Of a DNA stretch of 64,000 nucleotides, positions 1 through 8,854 are shown piece after piece (position 1 is the stretch's first letter; each line of letters starts with the position of its first letter). Source of the DNA: Aureococcus anophagefferens (Eukaryota; Sar; Pelagophyceae; Pelagomonadales; Pelagomonadaceae); the NCBI RefSeq assembly GCF_000186865.1, contig NW_008705571.1, positions 956,530 to 1,020,529 of the forward strand, written 5' to 3'. Under the pieces are notes generated by a model. The model saw nothing but the letters and a program-made list of their open reading frames with translations. It did not search any database and was not told the origin of the DNA. The position numbers and the translations under genes are program-made.

Positions 1-39
1 TCGTCGTCGGCGCCGGCGCCGCGCCGCCGGAGACCGAGC

Positions 40-1695
40 ATGGTGCTCCATGCGGACCACCACTACGGCAGCGCCATCGGCCAGAAGCCATCGCTCATGT
101 CGAGCGTGTCGGCGACGACCTGGGACAGCACGAACGACCGGTCGCTCAGCACCAAGTCGACGAAGAGCACGAAGACCCGGAAGAGCGCCGCGAAGGGCTC
201 CGGGGCCCGCAAGTCGCCCTTCAAGACGAGCCGCGCGGAGGCGCAGCGCGAGCGCGAGAAGAGCGTCCGGGTCTTCCGCTACGGCACGCCCCCGAAGAAC
301 ATCTACGCGAAGAACGACGGCGAGCGCGTGACGCAGCGCGAGTGGGACACGCTCAACGACACCGTGCGGCGCCAGCTCCGCGAGGTCGCCTACCAGGAGC
401 GCGAGGAGCAGGTCATGGCGACGGCGCGCCTGTCCGTCCCCGGGCGCTCCTTCGCGCCCGTGAACCCGCTCAAGGAGCGGCCCGAGGACTTCGAGGCGCT
501 CGTGTCCATCACGGAGGAGAGCGACTACCGCATGTGGAACAAGAACGAGGGCTGGGAGCGGCTGCGGGCGACGCGGGGGCCCACGGGCAACTGCAGCGGC
601 TGCCACGGCGTCATCACGCGCGTCCGCAAGCCCTTGTTTACGCCCGAGATGATGGAGAAGATCATCAACAAGGCGAAGAAGCAGAAGAGCACGGGCGGGC
701 TGCTGGCCATGGGCCGCGGCGAGGACACGGACAAGCTCGTGGAGCAGGAGCTGAAGCAGATGGACAGCATGCTCGGCCGGTCGACGATCGGCCAGCGGCT
801 CGCGCGGGAGAAGCTCGCGTCCAAGGTCGAGGAGGAGCGCCGCGTGCTGCTGGAGAAGGAGTGCGAGCGGCGGTCCCAGCCCTACATCGCCGTCACGGAG
901 CTCTACCTGCCGGGGAACAACCTGGGCCGCTGCGGCGCGTTCCCGTCGTTCTCCGTGAGCCTGCTGTCGCAGCTCGTCACGCTCGTCATGTCGGACAACC
1001 ACTTCTCCGCGCGGCTCGAGGACGTGATGATGATGCCCATGCCGACGCTCGAGGTGCTGGACCTGACGGGCAACCGGTTCTCGGGGCCGCTGCCGACGGC
1101 GCTCGGCGGGTTCCGGAATCTGGCGTCGATCAAGCTCGGGCGGAACCGACTGAGCGGGCCTATCCCGGGCGCGTGGGGCAAGCTCGAGCGGCTCGACTTC
1201 ATCGACCTCCACAACAACAAGGTCACGGGCGAGGTGCTGCCGCGGGAGCTCATCGAGGGCGCGAAGAACTTCCGCGAGATCCGCGCGGGCGGCAACCTGC
1301 TGGACCGCTTCGAGGTGCCCATGCCCTGCAAGCTGCGGCGCGTGGACCTGTTCAACAACAAGCTCTCGGGCGAGATCTCCGACACGGTGCGCTGGGCGCC
1401 GCTGACCCATCTGAACCTCGTGCAGAACGCGCTCGTCGGCGACATCCCCATCTCGAGCCTGAGCCAGCTGCCGCTCGTCGAGGTCTACCTGAACCACAAC
1501 AACTTCAGCGACCCCAAGGTCCAGGGCGCGCGGCTCCAGGCGAACCTGCCCAACTGCCGCATCTCCGTCGACGACTACGGCTTCTCCGGCTCGCCGAGCC
1601 GCGGCGCGGCCGTGCCCCTCTACGACCGCGTCTCCGTCGACGACTACTCCGCGCCGGGCGGCTCGCCGGACCCGCGGCCGGACTCGCCGGGGTAA
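40..1695 (+). CDS. Leucine-rich-repeat protein
   Basis: A 551-residue protein. Residues about 285-510 form plant-type leucine-rich repeats with the L-x-G-x-[IL]-P signature (for example SGPLPTALGGFRNL and SGPIPGAWGKLERL), a scaffold for protein binding. The N-terminal half is basic, with a Ser/Thr/Lys stretch near residues 40-60 and a CxxC pair near residue 187. No signal peptide or membrane segment is visible, so a cytosolic role is more likely than a receptor. The reading frame is open upstream to base 1, so the true start could lie outside the window. The stop codon sits in GGTAAGT, a perfect splice-donor match, so an unseen further exon cannot be excluded. The gene faces the next one tail to tail across a 29-bp tandem repeat. 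Partner and pathway are unknown. Confidence 0.75.
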   Translation: MVLHADHHYGSAIGQKPSLMSSVSATTWDSTNDRSLSTKSTKSTKTRKSAAKGSGARKSPFKTSRAEAQREREKSVRVFRYGTPPKNIYAKNDGERVTQREWDTLNDTVRRQLREVAYQEREEQVMATARLSVPGRSFAPVNPLKERPEDFEALVSITEESDYRMWNKNEGWERLRATRGPTGNCSGCHGVITRVRKPLFTPEMMEKIINKAKKQKSTGGLLAMGRGEDTDKLVEQELKQMDSMLGRSTIGQRLAREKLASKVEEERRVLLEKECERRSQPYIAVTELYLPGNNLGRCGAFPSFSVSLLSQLVTLVMSDNHFSARLEDVMMMPMPTLEVLDLTGNRFSGPLPTALGGFRNLASIKLGRNRLSGPIPGAWGKLERLDFIDLHNNKVTGEVLPRELIEGAKNFREIRAGGNLLDRFEVPMPCKLRRVDLFNNKLSGEISDTVRWAPLTHLNLVQNALVGDIPISSLSQLPLVEVYLNHNNFSDPKVQGARLQANLPNCRISVDDYGFSGSPSRGAAVPLYDRVSVDDYSAPGGSPDPRPDSPG

Positions 1696-1780
1696 GTCCG
1701 TGTTCGCCGCTCCCGATGAGGAAAGTCCGTGTTAGCCGCTCCCGAAGAGGAAAGTCCGTGTTAGCCGCTCCCGAAGAGGA
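1694..1780. repeat. 29-bp tandem repeat, three copies, spanning a stop codon
   Basis: Three tandem units start at 1694, 1723 and 1752 with period 29; units two and three are nearly identical and unit one differs at a few bases. Unit one overlaps the stop of the upstream LRR gene. Unit three holds the last five codons (LFGSG) and stop of the opposing gene, so units one and two are extra copies of that gene's 3' end lying in the tail-to-tail gap. Confidence 0.9.
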
Positions 1781-2348
1781 CGTCCTCGACGTCCCGCGCC
1801 TCGAGGAGCGCCGCGTACTTGGTGCCCTGGAGCTCGTCCGCCGCCAGGCCCCGGAGCTCGGCCGTGACCGCGTGCGCCGCGGCGGTCCGTCGGCTCACGT
1901 CCTCCTCCGGCGCGGCCGCCCGGTACGCGACGGCCTCGATGGCGTGCTCGGCGTCCTCGTCGACCTCGAGCACGTACTCGCCGGCCGTGACATCCCTGAA
2001 GAGGGTCGCGAGGCCCGCGCCTTCGCCGTGGATCACGTCGTCGCCTCGTCGCAGCCGCGCGACGAAAGCGCCCGGGAACGCGAAGCTGATCGCGAGCTCC
2101 TCGTCGATGGCCTCCATGGAGAGGACGCCGTCGGGGGTCGCTTCGACGACGGTCGTGGTGACCGTGTATTTCACCGTGCACGTGACTGGTTCTGCTGGTT
2201 GGTCTCGAGCGCATGCTACGGTCGGCTCTGCTGGTGTCGGCGCCGTTGCTATTGGCGCTGCCGGCTCCTCTGCCGCTGCAATCGGCACGATTTTCTTCGT
2301 CGACGCCGACGCCTTCTTCTTCGGCGTCGTCTTCTTCTTCGGCGGCAT
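1761..2348 (-). CDS. Small basic-N-terminus protein of unknown function
   Basis: A 195-residue protein that I do not recognise. It opens with a lysine-rich segment (MPPKKKTTPKKK) that could act as a nuclear signal or nucleic-acid contact, followed by an Ala/Pro-rich linker to about residue 55. A compact acidic domain of alternating hydrophobic segments then continues to the end. The final five residues and stop lie in a tandem repeat. The gene is head to head with the armadillo gene (98 bp between starts) and tail to tail with the LRR gene. Codon use is the strong G/C-ending type of most genes here, which supports it as a real gene. Confidence 0.6.
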   Translation of the reverse strand: MPPKKKTTPKKKASASTKKIVPIAAAEEPAAPIATAPTPAEPTVACARDQPAEPVTCTVKYTVTTTVVEATPDGVLSMEAIDEELAISFAFPGAFVARLRRGDDVIHGEGAGLATLFRDVTAGEYVLEVDEDAEHAIEAVAYRAAAPEEDVSRRTAAAHAVTAELRGLAADELQGTKYAALLEARDVEDVLFGSG

Positions 2349-2446
2349 GGCTGCCCAGCGCGCGCACTGCGGCCGCCCAGACTGCCGGAGATGGGTAACT
2401 TGGGCAAGCTGAAGAGAAACGTCGGCGTTTTATCAAGGGGTCAAGC

Positions 2447-3136
2447 ATGGCGGAGATCGAGGGGCTGGTCCGCGCCTTGCGCGAGGGCGACGATGCGGCA
2501 AAGACGGCGGCGGCGCGGGCGCTGGGGGGCAAGCCCTACGACCAAATCGTCCTGATAGCCGAGGCCGGCGGCATCGCGCCGCTCGTCCAGCTACTACGCG
2601 TCGGGAGCGCGGAGGCCAAAGAGCAGGCCCTGTGGGCGCTGCGCTGTCTTGCGTGCGGCAACAATGTTCTGATCGCCGAGGCCGGCGGCGTCCCGCTGTT
2701 CGTCGAGCTCCTGCGCGACGGGACTTTGAAGCGCAGAGAGGCGGCCGCGTGGGTGCTGAGCAGCCTCGCGCAGTGGAATGCCGCCAACGCGGTCGCGATC
2801 GCTGCGGCCGGCGGCGTCCCGCCGCTCGTCGACCTGCTGCGCAACGGGAAGGCGAATTTGAAACACCCTGCCTATCGGGCGCTGCGCGGCCTCGCCCACA
2901 ACAACGACGCCAACGCGGTCGCGATCGCGGTGACCGTCGGCCTCGAGGCGCTCGTCCAGCTCGCGCGCAGCGGCCACGTGACCGTCGACAACGAGTGGAT
3001 TGTGCAAAATGCAGCCCTTCCCGCCAAGCGCAAGGCCGCGCTGGTTGTCGCCGCGCTGCTCCGCGACTGCGTCCCGGGCGAGAAGCGGGGCCGGGTCCGG
3101 GACCTCATCCGCGCCGTCATCGGGCCGTACCTCTAA
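2447..3136 (+). CDS. Armadillo-repeat protein
   Basis: A 229-residue protein built from about four armadillo repeats. The repeated pattern is A-x-A-G-G-[IV]-x-P-L-V-x-L-L-R-x-G followed by a helix with A-x-x-A-L-x-x-L-A, visible from residue 35 to about 170, with a helical C-terminal cap. ARM repeats form superhelical surfaces for protein partners; no catalytic domain is attached. The protein is short compared with importin-alpha or beta-catenin and has no IBB or U-box region. Short free-standing ARM proteins of this sort are common multi-copy genes in algae such as Aureococcus. Third codon positions are less G/C-saturated than in neighbouring genes. The partner cannot be told from the sequence. 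Confidence 0.75.
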   Translation: MAEIEGLVRALREGDDAAKTAAARALGGKPYDQIVLIAEAGGIAPLVQLLRVGSAEAKEQALWALRCLACGNNVLIAEAGGVPLFVELLRDGTLKRREAAAWVLSSLAQWNAANAVAIAAAGGVPPLVDLLRNGKANLKHPAYRALRGLAHNNDANAVAIAVTVGLEALVQLARSGHVTVDNEWIVQNAALPAKRKAALVVAALLRDCVPGEKRGRVRDLIRAVIGPYL

Positions 3137-3208
3137 GACGGCGGCCGCTGGCCGCCCCCAAAACTAGAGAGTCGTACTTTACCCCGGCGCGCGCTGCAAC
3201 CGGGAACC

Positions 3209-4240
3209 TCAGGACGTGCGGCGCTTCTTGGACTTGTCCGGGACGCGGCACTCCTCGAAGCCCCTGGCGAGGCCGTCCTTGTCGAGGTTCTTGCCGATGA
3301 ACATGAGCTTGCAGGAGCGGGGCTCGTCGCCCCAGGGGTCGGAGTAGGCGCCCGTGAAGATCATGTGGACCGCGTGGTAGACGTACTTGTCGTCGTTGCC
3401 GTCGATGGCGACGACGCCCTTCATGCGGTAGATGTCGACGCCCTTCTCCTCGACGAGGGGGCCGAGCCAGGCGTTGAACTTGTCGAGGTCCACGGCGCCG
3501 TCGACGGAGATGCCCACGGACGTCACCGTCGCGTCGTGCTCGTGCTCGCCGTCGGTGTCGAGGAACGCGGGGTCCATCTCGAGCGTCCGCGTGAGGTCGA
3601 AGGCCTTGATGCCCAACACCTGGTCCACGCTCACCTTGGACTGCTCGGACCGCAGCACGGGCGCGAACTTGTTGATGTCGCGGAGCCGGCGCTCGACCTC
3701 GTCCAGCTCCGCGCCGTCGACCAAATCCACCTTGTTGAGGATGAGGCGGTCCGCGAAGGCCACCTGCTCCACGGCCTCGTTCTCGGCGCCCTCCGGCTTC
3801 TCGTCGTCGAGGTGCTGGACGACGTGCTTCGCGTCGACGAGCGTCACGATGCCGTCGAGCTCGCAGAACGCCTTGACGTCGTCGTCGACGAAGAACGTCT
3901 GCGCCACGGGCGCGGGGTCCGCGAGGCCCGTCGTCTCGATGACGATGGCGTCCAGTTTCAGGCCCTTCTCGGACCGCCGCGCGAGCTTCTTGAGCACCTC
4001 CACGAGGTCCTGGCGCACCGTGCAGCAGATGCAGCCGTTCATCATCTCGATGACGTCCTCGTCGGTCGTCGACTGCAGGTTCGGCTTCAGCAGCGCATCG
4101 TCGATGCCCACGTCGCCGAACTCGTTCTCGATCACGGCGATCTTCTTGTCGTGCTTCGCCGTGAGGATGTGGTTCAGCAGCGTCGTCTTGCCGCTGCCGA
4201 GGAAGCCCGTGAGGATCGTCACCGGCACCTTCGGGGCCAT
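3209..4240 (-). CDS. COG0523/CobW-type zinc-binding metallochaperone GTPase
   Basis: A 343-residue G3E-family GTPase. Walker A is GFLGSGKT at residues 12-19. The zinc-binding motif GCICC, diagnostic of COG0523 proteins, is at residues 69-73. ETTGLADP and NKVD (guanine specificity) follow, and a CobW C-terminal domain runs from about residue 235. Family members deliver zinc or other metals to target enzymes, for example ZNG1 to methionine aminopeptidase. The CPELVPI-type N-terminal docking motif of animal and yeast ZNG1 is absent, so the client is uncertain. The start was chosen at MAPKVPVTILTGF because the domain begins there; the frame stays open to 4555 but that stretch lies in the promoter gap. 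The gene is divergent from the next one. Confidence 0.85.
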   Translation of the reverse strand: MAPKVPVTILTGFLGSGKTTLLNHILTAKHDKKIAVIENEFGDVGIDDALLKPNLQSTTDEDVIEMMNGCICCTVRQDLVEVLKKLARRSEKGLKLDAIVIETTGLADPAPVAQTFFVDDDVKAFCELDGIVTLVDAKHVVQHLDDEKPEGAENEAVEQVAFADRLILNKVDLVDGAELDEVERRLRDINKFAPVLRSEQSKVSVDQVLGIKAFDLTRTLEMDPAFLDTDGEHEHDATVTSVGISVDGAVDLDKFNAWLGPLVEEKGVDIYRMKGVVAIDGNDDKYVYHAVHMIFTGAYSDPWGDEPRSCKLMFIGKNLDKDGLARGFEECRVPDKSKKRRTS

Positions 4241-4623
4241 GGCGCCTGCGATATGGGCGCGATCGGTGGAGAGCTCTACGGCATGGATTGCGTAGGCGTG
4301 CGCGTCGTCGCGGCGCGACCGCGCGAAAAGAGAACGCGCGCCGCGCATCGATTCCTTTTGAAACCTCCCTTTGGAGGCCACGGGCGGTCTGGCGGCGCGA
4401 TTTTCTCGATTCTTTCGCAGACGAGCGCGTTCGCACGAGTCTCGACAAGATTTCGGCGGACGCGGGGTGGTACAGCGAACCCTGCGCGCAGAGCACGCGG
4501 CGGCGAGCTCGCGAGGTGTGGTTATCGGGACGCTTGTCAAGTGTTGCCTCGCCAAGCCGCTCGTGCCGCCATGGCGCGCCAGCGGCGCCGAAGCGCGTCG
4601 AAGCGCGCACCGCCGCCGCCGCC
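4241..4623. promoter_or_regulatory. 383-bp divergent gap, presumed shared promoter
   Basis: This gap separates the starts of the GTPase gene and the Tudor-like protein gene. The GTPase frame stays open through most of it (to 4555) and the opposite gene's frame is open back to 4288, but neither extension carries a recognisable targeting signal or domain. I read it as untranslated and promoter sequence. No TATA box or other clear element was seen. Confidence 0.4.
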
Positions 4624-5382
4624 ATGAACGAAAAGGCCGCCGCCGAGCGATCCCCGGACGGTCCCCGCGGCGCGCAACCGCGCGGCCGCAGCCGCAGCCG
4701 CTCCCGCGACCGCAGCGCCAGCGAGGAGGAGCCCCCGCGGCGCTTCGAGCGCGGCGACAGGGTGGTCTGCTGCATCGGCGGCGAGTGGGGCTGGGCGGCG
4801 GGCGTCGTCAACGCCGTCGACGAGCAGGACCCCCAGGACCGGCGCAACGTCCTACCCTACATCGTCAAGCTCGACCCGCCCGTGGGCAAGCTCATTTCGG
4901 TGCCGGTCGACAGCAACCGGTTCTGCCGGCCCGAGATCTGCTTCGACGAGTACCGCCCGGGCGGCGCCGAGTTCGCCATCAAGTGCGCGCCGACGAAGGC
5001 GGCGACGCGGCGCGCGCGGCGCTTCGTCGTCGGCGACCGCGTGTCCGTGGCCGTCGAGGACGACACCGACGCGTTCTCGGACTGGGCCGCGGGCGTCGTC
5101 CTCTCCGTGGACCACGCCGTCGGCGTCGCGACGCTGCCCTACCGCGTGAAGCTCGACGAGGACGCGCGGACGGTCCTCGTCCACCGCGACGAGCACTGGC
5201 TCGTCCGCGACGCGGGCCTCCAGGCGAACGGCCCCCGGCAGCGCCCGGGCGGGCGGCGGACGCTCGACAAGTTCGTCAAGCGTCGCGCGGCCGACGGCGC
5301 GACCTGGGAGATGGTCGACCACGCGACGCGCAAGGTCCGCCCCCTCCGCGAGGACCCGGGGGACGACGACGACGACGAGTAA
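4624..5382 (+). CDS. Protein with two Tudor-like barrel modules
   Basis: A 252-residue protein. After an Arg/Ser-rich nuclear-looking segment (residues 18-40) come two copies of a small all-beta module with the pattern [RV]-G-D-R-V ... W-A-A-G-V-V ... P-Y-x-V-K-L-D, at about residues 43-105 and 135-200. The C-terminus is acidic (DPGDDDDDE). A related module ends the MYND-RING-Sel1 protein at 54.2-56.1 kb. The fold resembles Tudor/SH3 barrels that read protein tails, but no aromatic cage can be assigned with confidence. The start was set at MNEKAAAERS after the 5' GC repeats; an upstream in-frame ATG at 4288 exists. A nuclear adaptor role is only inference. Confidence 0.65.
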   Translation: MNEKAAAERSPDGPRGAQPRGRSRSRSRDRSASEEEPPRRFERGDRVVCCIGGEWGWAAGVVNAVDEQDPQDRRNVLPYIVKLDPPVGKLISVPVDSNRFCRPEICFDEYRPGGAEFAIKCAPTKAATRRARRFVVGDRVSVAVEDDTDAFSDWAAGVVLSVDHAVGVATLPYRVKLDEDARTVLVHRDEHWLVRDAGLQANGPRQRPGGRRTLDKFVKRRAADGATWEMVDHATRKVRPLREDPGDDDDDE

Positions 5383-5477
5383 GCTCCTCCCTGTTTTATT
5401 CCCGGGTCGTCGCTGCATTCCGCACGACTTGCCAGCGTCGAGTCGCGTCCGAAGTGGAACAAGGGCAGTTTATCACA

Positions 5478-6181
5478 TCACACAGCGAGACCGAGGCGCC
5501 GCGCGTCCGCGACGAGCAGGTCCGACGTCGTGCCGTCGGCCCATTTGACGGCGCAGATGCCCGACGCGCTCGTCGCCTCGACCGTGCCGTTGCAGGGCCG
5601 GAGCGGCGGCGGCGCCGACGGCGCCGCCGGCGCGGCGGGCGCCTTCTGGGCCGCCGGCCGCCGCGCGGGCCGCGGCCGCTCTTTGGCCGCCGGCGCGGCC
5701 GGCGCTTTGGCCGCCGGCCGGGGCCGCGCGGCGGCGGCCGCCGCCGCCGCCGCGTCGCGCGAGTGCGCCGCCGGCGCGGCCGCGGCGGCCGTCGGCGCGG
5801 GCTGCGCGGCGAAGTGGGGCGGCGTCCGCGCGATCCAGTCGCGGACTTCGCCGATGCCCGAGTACTCGCACTCGCTCAGGTAGTTCTCCTCGCTGGGCCG
5901 CGGAGCGTCGGCGGCGTAGTAGTAGACGACGTCGAGCTCCTTGTAGACCTTGCGCAGCTTCGCCGTGCCCACGACCTTGGTGACCATCCGCCGGCCCTCG
6001 CGGCGGTAGACGACCCACAGCTTGCCCTCGTCGACGAACCGCGTGCCCGGCTCGGGGCCCGGGTCGGCGTCGACGGGCTTGGGCTGCGGCGGCGGCGGCG
6101 CGTTCGGCGCGTAGGTCTCGCGCCGCGGCTGCTTCTTCTTCCGCGGGCCCGAGCCGGCGGACTGGGGGGAGGGGGACTGGA

Positions 6182-6212
<31 letters not shown>

Positions 6213-6335
6213 GGCGGGCGGTTGCTGCTGCGCCTTCAGCTCGTCGCGCTCGCGCGTCACGGCGGCGAGCCGTTTCTCGAGGTCGAGGATGCGCTCGCGC
6301 GCGGCACGGAGAAGCGCCGCGGAGTCTCGATCCAT
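5478..6335 (-). CDS. Proline/alanine-rich coiled-coil protein
   Basis: A 285-residue protein of unknown function. Residues 1-35 form a short coiled coil. A proline run encoded by a GGC/GCC trinucleotide tract follows, then a compact central region (about residues 95-170) rich in Tyr, Val and charged residues (LWVVYRREGRRMVTKVVG) that may be the functional fold. A long Ala/Pro low-complexity linker follows, and the last 40 residues (CNGTVEATSASGICAVKWADGTTSDLL) look like a small beta barrel. No membrane segment or signal is visible. It is the downstream member of a same-strand pair and tail to tail with the Tudor-like gene. The low-complexity stretches make homology searching unreliable. Confidence 0.55.
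6182..6211. repeat. GGC trinucleotide tract encoding polyproline
   Basis: About ten tandem GGC units, read on the minus strand as proline codons in the coiled-coil protein. It is probably length-variable. Confidence 0.8.
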
Positions 6336-6358
6336 AGTGCTCTCTGGCGGCTCACTCA

Positions 6359-6383
6359 GGCTTCAACGAGATAAGTTGAAGCC
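6359..6383. other. Perfect hairpin, 9-bp stem, 7-nt loop
   Basis: GGCTTCAAC and GTTGAAGCC flank the loop GAGATAA. It lies in the 171-bp gap between two minus-strand genes, just upstream of the start at 6335 and downstream of the permease stop at 6507. It could be an RNA element in the 3' end of the permease transcript or a protein-binding palindrome. Function unknown. Confidence 0.6.
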
Positions 6384-6506
6384 GACGCCTGCCGAGAGTC
6401 TCAGCTCGCAAAGCCGAAATAGACAACAGACAGACGACGATTCCCGGCTTAGAGAGAGTCCCCGGCCACACAGGGGCGGATCGGGGTCGCGGCGCGCGAG
6501 CGCGGC

Positions 6507-7910
6507 TCACAGCGTCACGACGCCGAGGACGGCGCCGACGGCGCCCATGGCGAGCATGGCGAAGGGCGCGATCTTCTTCTCCCAGCCCGCCTTGGCGACC
6601 TTGTCGCCCTTGAGGAGCATGAGCGCGGGGAGCGCGTAGATGACCGCGGAGCCCATGAGCGCGCCCGTGAGCGCGGCGACGACGCCCGCGTCGTCGACGA
6701 CGAGGGCGATGGCCGTGATCAGCGCCAGGGGCACGCCGACGACGGCCTTCTCGAGGGTCTCCGCGTCGGTCTTGGCGAACATGTTCCGGGCGACGCCGCG
6801 CAGCCCCGTCTTCACGGCGTTGTACGCCAACGGGAACGTGAAGACGACGGACACGCCGAAGAGCGCGCGGGCGACGACGGCGAGCGCGTCCGTCGTCGCG
6901 TAGTTGTTGAGCACGAGGCCCTTGGCGCCCTTGCCGAAGGTGTTGAAGCCCGCGGCCATGAACGCGATGTTCAGCAGGATCGACAACCCGAAGCCGTTGC
7001 GGATCACCGCGTTGTAGGGCTTCATCTTCTTGCCCGCGTCCTGGAAGAAGGACGGCGCGTTGAAGTGGGCCATGTAGGCCGTGCCGCACATGGCGAGGTA
7101 GACGCCCAAATTGACGCTGCCGAAGCCGAGCGTGTCGCCGAACGTCGCGACGCCGCACTCCTTGGCGAACCTGCCGCCGGCGGCGTAGGTGCCGTCCAGG
7201 CAGCGCTTCGCCATGAAGCCCGCCGTGTAGAGCACGCCGCCCGTGCCCAGCGCGGACGTCGGCGCGAGCGCCGCGAGCGATTTCAGGCTGCACAGCGGCC
7301 AGAGCGCGCCGACGGCGAGCGCGCCGATGGTCGCGCGCCGCGCGCCGCCCAGCGCGTTCAGCGCGGCCATGGCGCCCGGGCCCGGCGACGACGCGGCGAT
7401 GAGCGCGGCGAAGGCGTCGCCCATGATGATGCTGTAGGACAGGCACGCCAACGCGGGCGTGAACGTGCAGCACGCGGTGACGACCCAGGCGCTCTTCTCG
7501 CCGACGGACTTGGCCCAGGCGTCCTTGTAGGTGTCGACGTCGTAGGCCGCGCAGACGCGGCCGAGCACGCTGAAGGAGTACGCGGACGCGGCGCCGAGCG
7601 CGGTCAGGATCGCCGCCGCGGGCAACACCGCGGCCTTGGAGTCGGCGAAGGCGCCGACGCCCGCGGGCAGGCTGAGCACGCCGGCGCCGACGATGGACTT
7701 GACGAGGTTGATCGTCCCCGTGGAGACGGACCCCGCCGGCGCCGCGACGGCCTTGGGCGCCTCGGGCTCGTCGACGGCGGCGGTGGCGACGCGCACGGAC
7801 GTGCGGAGCTTCGGCGCGCCGGCGAGCTTCGGCGCGAGCCGCGGCCGCGGGAAGCTGAGGGCCGACGCGCTCGCGGCGAGCGTGAGCGCGAGCAGGATTG
7901 CACGAGCCAT
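6507..7910 (-). CDS. AAAP-family amino-acid permease, probably plastid-targeted
   Basis: A 467-residue integral membrane protein with about 10-11 hydrophobic segments. The motif NLVKSIVGAGVLSLPAGVGA opens the first helix, the classic start of the amino acid/auxin permease (SLC36/38-like) fold, which moves amino acids with protons or sodium. Upstream is a signal peptide (MARAILLALTLAASASA) followed by LSFPRPRL and a basic, Ala/Pro-rich stretch. This resembles the bipartite plastid presequence of algae with secondary plastids, so an envelope location is likely, though not proved. The start was chosen at 7910 so that this presequence begins the protein; an in-frame ATG exists at 7970. The gene is divergent from the COPI/EF-hand gene. 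Confidence 0.8.
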   Translation of the reverse strand: MARAILLALTLAASASALSFPRPRLAPKLAGAPKLRTSVRVATAAVDEPEAPKAVAAPAGSVSTGTINLVKSIVGAGVLSLPAGVGAFADSKAAVLPAAAILTALGAASAYSFSVLGRVCAAYDVDTYKDAWAKSVGEKSAWVVTACCTFTPALACLSYSIIMGDAFAALIAASSPGPGAMAALNALGGARRATIGALAVGALWPLCSLKSLAALAPTSALGTGGVLYTAGFMAKRCLDGTYAAGGRFAKECGVATFGDTLGFGSVNLGVYLAMCGTAYMAHFNAPSFFQDAGKKMKPYNAVIRNGFGLSILLNIAFMAAGFNTFGKGAKGLVLNNYATTDALAVVARALFGVSVVFTFPLAYNAVKTGLRGVARNMFAKTDAETLEKAVVGVPLALITAIALVVDDAGVVAALTGALMGSAVIYALPALMLLKGDKVAKAGWEKKIAPFAMLAMGAVGAVLGVVTL

Positions 7911-8074
7911 CGTTGCGGTGCGTGTGAGCGGAGCGACAAGAGCTACCGCAAAGTGCAATGAGTTCAACATGCGGCTTGTGGCAAAGCCATCCTCGGCTCC
8001 TCAGCCGCGCCGCCCGCCGCCAAGCCACCGCCGCCGCGCCGCGCCGCCGCCGCCGCCGCACCGCCTCGAACACC

Positions 8075-8854
8075 ATGACGACGCCCGGCGAGTACGGCGG
8101 CGTCTCCACCGTGGACACGTCGGCCGTGGCCGCGTCCATCGGCGCCCAGGTGTCGCAGCAGGCGCAGGAGCTCAAGCGCTCCGTCGTCAACGGCTCCGTG
8201 GAGCTGTCGACGCTGGGCTCCATCGGCGCCGTGCTCAGCGTCGTCGTGAGCTGTCTGAACGTCCTGGGCAACATCGTCAAGCTGTCGCCGACGCGAGCCG
8301 TGCTCATGGTCTACTGCTTCGGCGGCGGCCTCGCGCTCCTGGCCCTCGAGGGCATGCACAACGCGCCGCCCTTCGCACCCCCGAGCGCCCTGGCCTTCCT
8401 CCGGCGCTGGAAGCTCAAGCTCCGCACGGAGGCGCACGTGCTCACGACGCTCACGGGCCGGTCGCTGGGCTACGTCTTCGTCGGCTCGCTGCTCCTCGCG
8501 GACGGCGGCTCGTGGCTCGGCGCGCTCGTCGGGTTCTACTGCGTCTTCGTCGGCGGCGCCATGCTCTACGTCGCGCGGTCCGCCGTGGCGAAGCTGCGCG
8601 ACCTGCTGCCGGGCGCGTCGGAGGAGGAGCTCCTCGCCCAGTTCGACGCGCACGACGCCGACCGCGACGGCAAGCTCGCGGGCTCCGAGCTCGGCGCGCT
8701 CTGCGCGGCCTGCGGCGCGGCCCTGGCGCCGCGGGAGGTCGAGAGCGCTTTGCGCATCCTCGACACGGACGGGAGCGGCCTCGTGGACCGCGAGGAGTTC
8801 GTCGCCTGGTTCAAGGGCGACAACTGGCAGCGCCACGTGGCGAACCTCGTCTAA
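8075..8854 (+). CDS. Multipass membrane protein with C-terminal EF hands (COPI-associated-like)
   Basis: A 259-residue protein. Four hydrophobic segments between residues 45 and 165, with TRAVLMVYCFGGGLALLALEG in the middle, resemble the COPI-associated/TVP15-like family of small Golgi membrane proteins. This family call is tentative. Residues about 185-250 form an EF-hand pair. The first loop (DADRDGKLAGSE) and the second (DTDGSGLVDREE) both keep the acidic and Gly positions needed to bind calcium. The combination suggests a calcium-responsive Golgi or vesicle membrane protein. The start was placed at MTTPGEYGG after a GC-rich leader; the frame is open to 7958. The stop lies in a duplicated 48-bp segment shared with the opposing gene's 3' end. 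Confidence 0.75.
   Translation: MTTPGEYGGVSTVDTSAVAASIGAQVSQQAQELKRSVVNGSVELSTLGSIGAVLSVVVSCLNVLGNIVKLSPTRAVLMVYCFGGGLALLALEGMHNAPPFAPPSALAFLRRWKLKLRTEAHVLTTLTGRSLGYVFVGSLLLADGGSWLGALVGFYCVFVGGAMLYVARSAVAKLRDLLPGASEEELLAQFDAHDADRDGKLAGSELGALCAACGAALAPREVESALRILDTDGSGLVDREEFVAWFKGDNWQRHVANLV

Noticed and set aside
1692..1780. Splice donor at the LRR gene stop leading to a further exon
   Set aside because: GGTAAGT is a perfect donor, but downstream candidate exons are only antisense of the next gene, and the repeat explains the local sequence.
4241..4555. N-terminal extension of the COG0523 GTPase as a transit peptide
   Set aside because: The stretch is Arg-rich with no signal-peptide start and falls in the divergent promoter. 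The domain begins at the ATG at 4240.
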